Of a stretch of DNA of 64,000 nt, positions 61,696 through 64,000 are shown piece by piece. The notes below the pieces were generated by a model. The model saw nothing but the letters and a program-made list of their open reading frames with translations. It was not told the origin of the DNA and did no database searches. Position numbers and translations under genes: made by a program. The stretch is from Pyrinomonadaceae bacterium (GTDB lineage Bacteria; Acidobacteriota; Blastocatellia; Pyrinomonadales; Pyrinomonadaceae), in contig JANQRU010000007.1 in assembly GCA_028284415.1 (NCBI GenBank), forward strand, positions 372,001-436,000, in the 5' to 3' direction. Each line of letters begins with the position of its first letter. The first letter of the stretch is position 1.

Positions 61696-62775
61696 ATGAA
61701 AGCACTTTTAGTTTCGCTGATTTCTTATAGTGTCTTGTTTGTATTTGCCCTTTGCGGAACAGGTGAAAAATTTAGTGCATCAGAGCAAACACCAAACTCA
61801 TTTGATTCGTTTGATTTCAGCAAAGTAGAAAATAAAAACGCAGCGACCGAATTTTTAAAGTCTCTCAATACTGAACAGAGAAAAAAAACGTTGATGCCAA
61901 TTGATGATAAATCACGGGAACGCTGGCATTATTTACCTTCAACAATGTTTGACCGTGGCGGAATTCCGCTTAAAGAATTGAATGAAAAGCAAAAGAATTT
62001 AGCTTTCAAACTCCTTGAGGATCATTTGAGCAAAACGGGCTATGAAAAGGTGAGACAGATAATTACATTAGAAGAAGTTTTAGCTGAACTGAGCGGAAAT
62101 TCCTCAATGCGTGACCCCGAAAAATATAGCGTGGCGATCTACGGCAATCCTGCAACTGAAAAACTTTGGGCATGGTCATTTGAAGGTCATCATATTTCGC
62201 TTAACTTCACGATTACGGACAAAAAAGTTTCTGTTGTTCCAAGATTTTTGGGAGCAAACCCAGCAACAATCCAAACTGGCAAACGCAAAGGCGAAAGAAC
62301 ACTCGCCGAAGAAGCAGATTTGGGAATGGAACTAATCAACTCACTAAATCACGAACAAAAACAAAAAACAATTATTCAAGATTCAACTTTTTACGACATA
62401 GTTACAAGAAACAAATCCGAAGTTTCACCTTTCGACGCTTTCGGAATAAAAATGAAAGAATTGAATGAAACACAAAAAGCTAATCTGCAAAAACTTATCG
62501 GCGTTTATCTTTCCGTAATGCCAAAAGAACTTGCGACAAAAAGATTAGAAAATCTCAAAAAAGAAGATTTTAGCGAAATCCAATTCGGCTGGGCAGGAGC
62601 AACCGAAAAAGGCAAACCGCATTACTATCGAATTCAAGGCAAATCGTTCCTCATCGAATTCGACAATTCACAAAACAGCGGCAACCATATTCATACAGTT
62701 TGGCGAGACTTTAATGGAGATTTTGGTAGAGATTTAATTAAAGAACATTATAAAAACTCAAATCATCACAAATAA
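61696..62775 (+). CDS. DUF3500-family probable lipoprotein
   Basis: ATG 61696 gives 359 residues beginning with a signal (LVSLISYSVLFVFALC) whose FALC could be a lipobox. The DUF3500 pattern is clear: NTEQRKKTLMPIDDKSRERWHYLP, YGNPATEKLWAWSFEGHHISLNFTI, FLGANPATIQTG, ERTLAEEADLGMELINSL and WAGATEKGKPHYYRIQGKSFLIEFDNSQ, ending NHIHTVWRDFNGDFG. The HHxSxN motif and late HIHxVWRD residues are conserved in the family; function is unknown. An earlier in-frame start would lie in the MITE-like repeat and is unlikely. Confidence 0.85.
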   Translation: MKALLVSLISYSVLFVFALCGTGEKFSASEQTPNSFDSFDFSKVENKNAATEFLKSLNTEQRKKTLMPIDDKSRERWHYLPSTMFDRGGIPLKELNEKQKNLAFKLLEDHLSKTGYEKVRQIITLEEVLAELSGNSSMRDPEKYSVAIYGNPATEKLWAWSFEGHHISLNFTITDKKVSVVPRFLGANPATIQTGKRKGERTLAEEADLGMELINSLNHEQKQKTIIQDSTFYDIVTRNKSEVSPFDAFGIKMKELNETQKANLQKLIGVYLSVMPKELATKRLENLKKEDFSEIQFGWAGATEKGKPHYYRIQGKSFLIEFDNSQNSGNHIHTVWRDFNGDFGRDLIKEHYKNSNHHK

Positions 62776-62792
62776 TTAATAAAATTTCGTGT

Positions 62793-63677
62793 TTATTCGC
62801 GGGCAATATTGGTTTTCGCTTTCTTTTCGATCTGTTGAGCGAATTCAGCCATTTCTTTTAGTTTTTCGTAATCAATTCCCGTTTCAATTCCCATTTTGTG
62901 AAGCATCCAAACGACCTTTTCGGTGGCGACGTTGCCGGAAGCTCCGGGTGAAAATGGACAACCACCTAATCCACCCACAGATGAATCGAAAATGTCCCAC
63001 CCAGCAGTCATTGCGGCGTAGATATTGGCTAGTGCGGTAAAAAATGTATCGTGAAAATGTGCGGCGAAGTGATATTCGGGAAATTGTTCTTTGGCACGTT
63101 TGCAGAGCTCGTAAACATCATTCGGCACGGCACGTCCGACCGTGTCATTAAAAGCAATTTCGTCTGCTCCTGCTTCGGCTAATTCTTCTGTGATCTTTAA
63201 AACTCTCTCTTTCGGGACATCGCCTTCATAAGGGCAAACCCAACAAACAGCAATCGAACCGCGAACTTTTATGCCGTTTTCGTGTCCAAGTTTAATGGCT
63301 TTTTTGCACATTTCAACGCCATCAACGATTGTCGTATTCGCATTTTTTTTCGACATTGTTTCGGTTGCAGCAATGACGTAAGTTATCCAATTTACACCTG
63401 CCGCAATCGCATCATTTAAGCCACGTTCATTTAATGCTAAACCAACTTCATCAATGTCAGGATCATCGCCAATGACTTTCAAAACTTCTTTTGCATCAGC
63501 CATTTGCGGAACATGCTTTGGTGAAACAAACGAAACCGCCTCGATTCGCCGAAAACCGCAGTTTTTCAGCCTTTCAATAAGTTCTACTTTGTCAGCTGTC
63601 GGCACAAAATTCGGCAACATCTGCAAGCCATCCCGTGGACTGACATCCATTATTTCAACTTTTTTTGGTAAATCCAT
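62793..63677 (-). CDS. HMG-CoA lyase-family enzyme
   Basis: The 294-residue product belongs to the DRE-TIM aldolase group: VEIMDVSPRDGLQ at the start (R-D-G), a His-x-His metal pair in AAHFHDT, and the HMG-CoA-lyase loop GGLGGCPFSPGASGNVATE with the catalytic Cys. Members cleave 3-hydroxy-3-methylglutaryl-CoA (leucine degradation, ketone bodies) or related hydroxyacyl-CoAs. The motif set favours an HMG-CoA lyase-type activity, but paralogs with other substrates share it. It follows the small membrane gene at 63687 by 9 bases. Confidence 0.9.
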   Translation of the reverse strand: MDLPKKVEIMDVSPRDGLQMLPNFVPTADKVELIERLKNCGFRRIEAVSFVSPKHVPQMADAKEVLKVIGDDPDIDEVGLALNERGLNDAIAAGVNWITYVIAATETMSKKNANTTIVDGVEMCKKAIKLGHENGIKVRGSIAVCWVCPYEGDVPKERVLKITEELAEAGADEIAFNDTVGRAVPNDVYELCKRAKEQFPEYHFAAHFHDTFFTALANIYAAMTAGWDIFDSSVGGLGGCPFSPGASGNVATEKVVWMLHKMGIETGIDYEKLKEMAEFAQQIEKKAKTNIARE

Positions 63678-63686
63678 TAACTAAAA

Positions 63687-63899
63687 TTATACGCTAAATT
63701 TCTTGTTCAAAAACCAACCGATTGGCGTAACGATTAAACCTAAAACTAAAAACACAATCGCAAACTCAGGTTCGGCAGGAATCTCTGAGCCTTTGTAACC
63801 AAGCCGCCAATCAAACATAAAGTTCAAAAAACTCAATAGAGCCACAAAAATAAAAGCAAATCCACAAAGTTGTATAATCAAAATAATAATGTTTTTCAT
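63687..63899 (-). CDS. Small two-TM membrane protein, paralog of 3453-3650
   Basis: The 70-residue product has two membrane segments around a loop with GYKGSEIP. It parallels the 65-residue protein at 3453: MKN start, IIQL-x-G-x-AFI, [YF]-[RK]-G-x-E-[IF]-P and FLV-[LI]-GLIVT-x-IG. GGAGGG lies 8 bases before ATG 63897-63899. Function unknown. Confidence 0.75.
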   Translation of the reverse strand: MKNIIILIIQLCGFAFIFVALLSFLNFMFDWRLGYKGSEIPAEPEFAIVFLVLGLIVTPIGWFLNKKFSV

Positions 63900-64000
63900 C
63901 TAAATTTCCCTCCGTTTTTTCTAACAGAACGGCTTTGCTTTTATTTATTGCAAACTTTATTAAAATGTTGGATTACATATCTCTTCTCTTTTAAAAAAAG

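Overview
The window is bacterial and AT-rich (mid to upper thirties per cent GC by eye), with dense genes of ordinary bacterial style and no phage, plasmid or rRNA/tRNA genes that I can see. The organism looks like a Gram-negative with many Sec-exported proteins. A VWA protein of the kind common in Acidobacteriota, a membrane-linked Ser/Thr kinase, an exported TldD/TldE pair, a secreted SpoIID/SPOR protein and an MqnD-type menaquinone gene together make a low-GC member of Acidobacteriota (Blastocatellia-like) my best guess. This is an inference from gene content, not a phylogeny.

Layout. 1-3650 (minus): glyA, a run of small membrane proteins (one broken by a stop codon) and a window-truncated secreted protein. 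3651-4265: a gene-free stretch with a repeat array ending in a minus-strand terminator, then repeats in front of a CarH-like B12/light-responsive MerR regulator (4266). 5283-16862 (mainly plus): exported thioredoxin-fold protein, proS, protease-TPR protein, LCAT-like lipase and larB (minus), a sigma-54-type promoter driving a rod-shaped RNA, then ubiX/mqnD and LolA-like genes. 16900-23624: plsC, M14 peptidase, MltD-like lipoprotein, SpoIID. 23637-27335: a GCGC restriction-modification operon with an M.HhaI-like methylase, a HinP1I-like endonuclease, a second HinP1I-like endonuclease carrying a signal peptide, and a 28-residue membrane peptide translationally coupled to it. 27610-37434: pckG, an NtrC-type regulator with its kinase and a BNR lipoprotein, small regulators and secreted proteins, and a PqqD-Tat-Cys-rich fusion.

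37435-38029 holds a complete small transcription unit (promoter, 15-codon leader, multi-hairpin RNA, terminator). 38030-45817: FN3-like, zinc-ribbon and BI-1 genes, the exported TldD/TldE pair, xseA/xseB. 45823-48749: a second restriction-modification operon, again one methylase with two tandem related nucleases. 48947-58590 (minus): moxR-DUF58, then ECF sigma, anti-sigma, DUF4097 protein, Ser/Thr kinase and VWA protein, read as a likely envelope-signalling series. 58846-64000: type IV pilin, DUF3598-like protein, aldehyde dehydrogenase, a MITE-like element, a DUF3500 protein, an HMG-CoA-lyase-family enzyme and a small membrane protein paralogous to the one at 3453.

The features I consider most worth follow-up are the exported restriction-endonuclease paralog with its coupled micro-protein, three candidate non-coding RNAs (3750-3990, 12238-12456, 37733-37990), and the kinase whose activation segment carries an insert of about 150 residues with regularly spaced Thr motifs.
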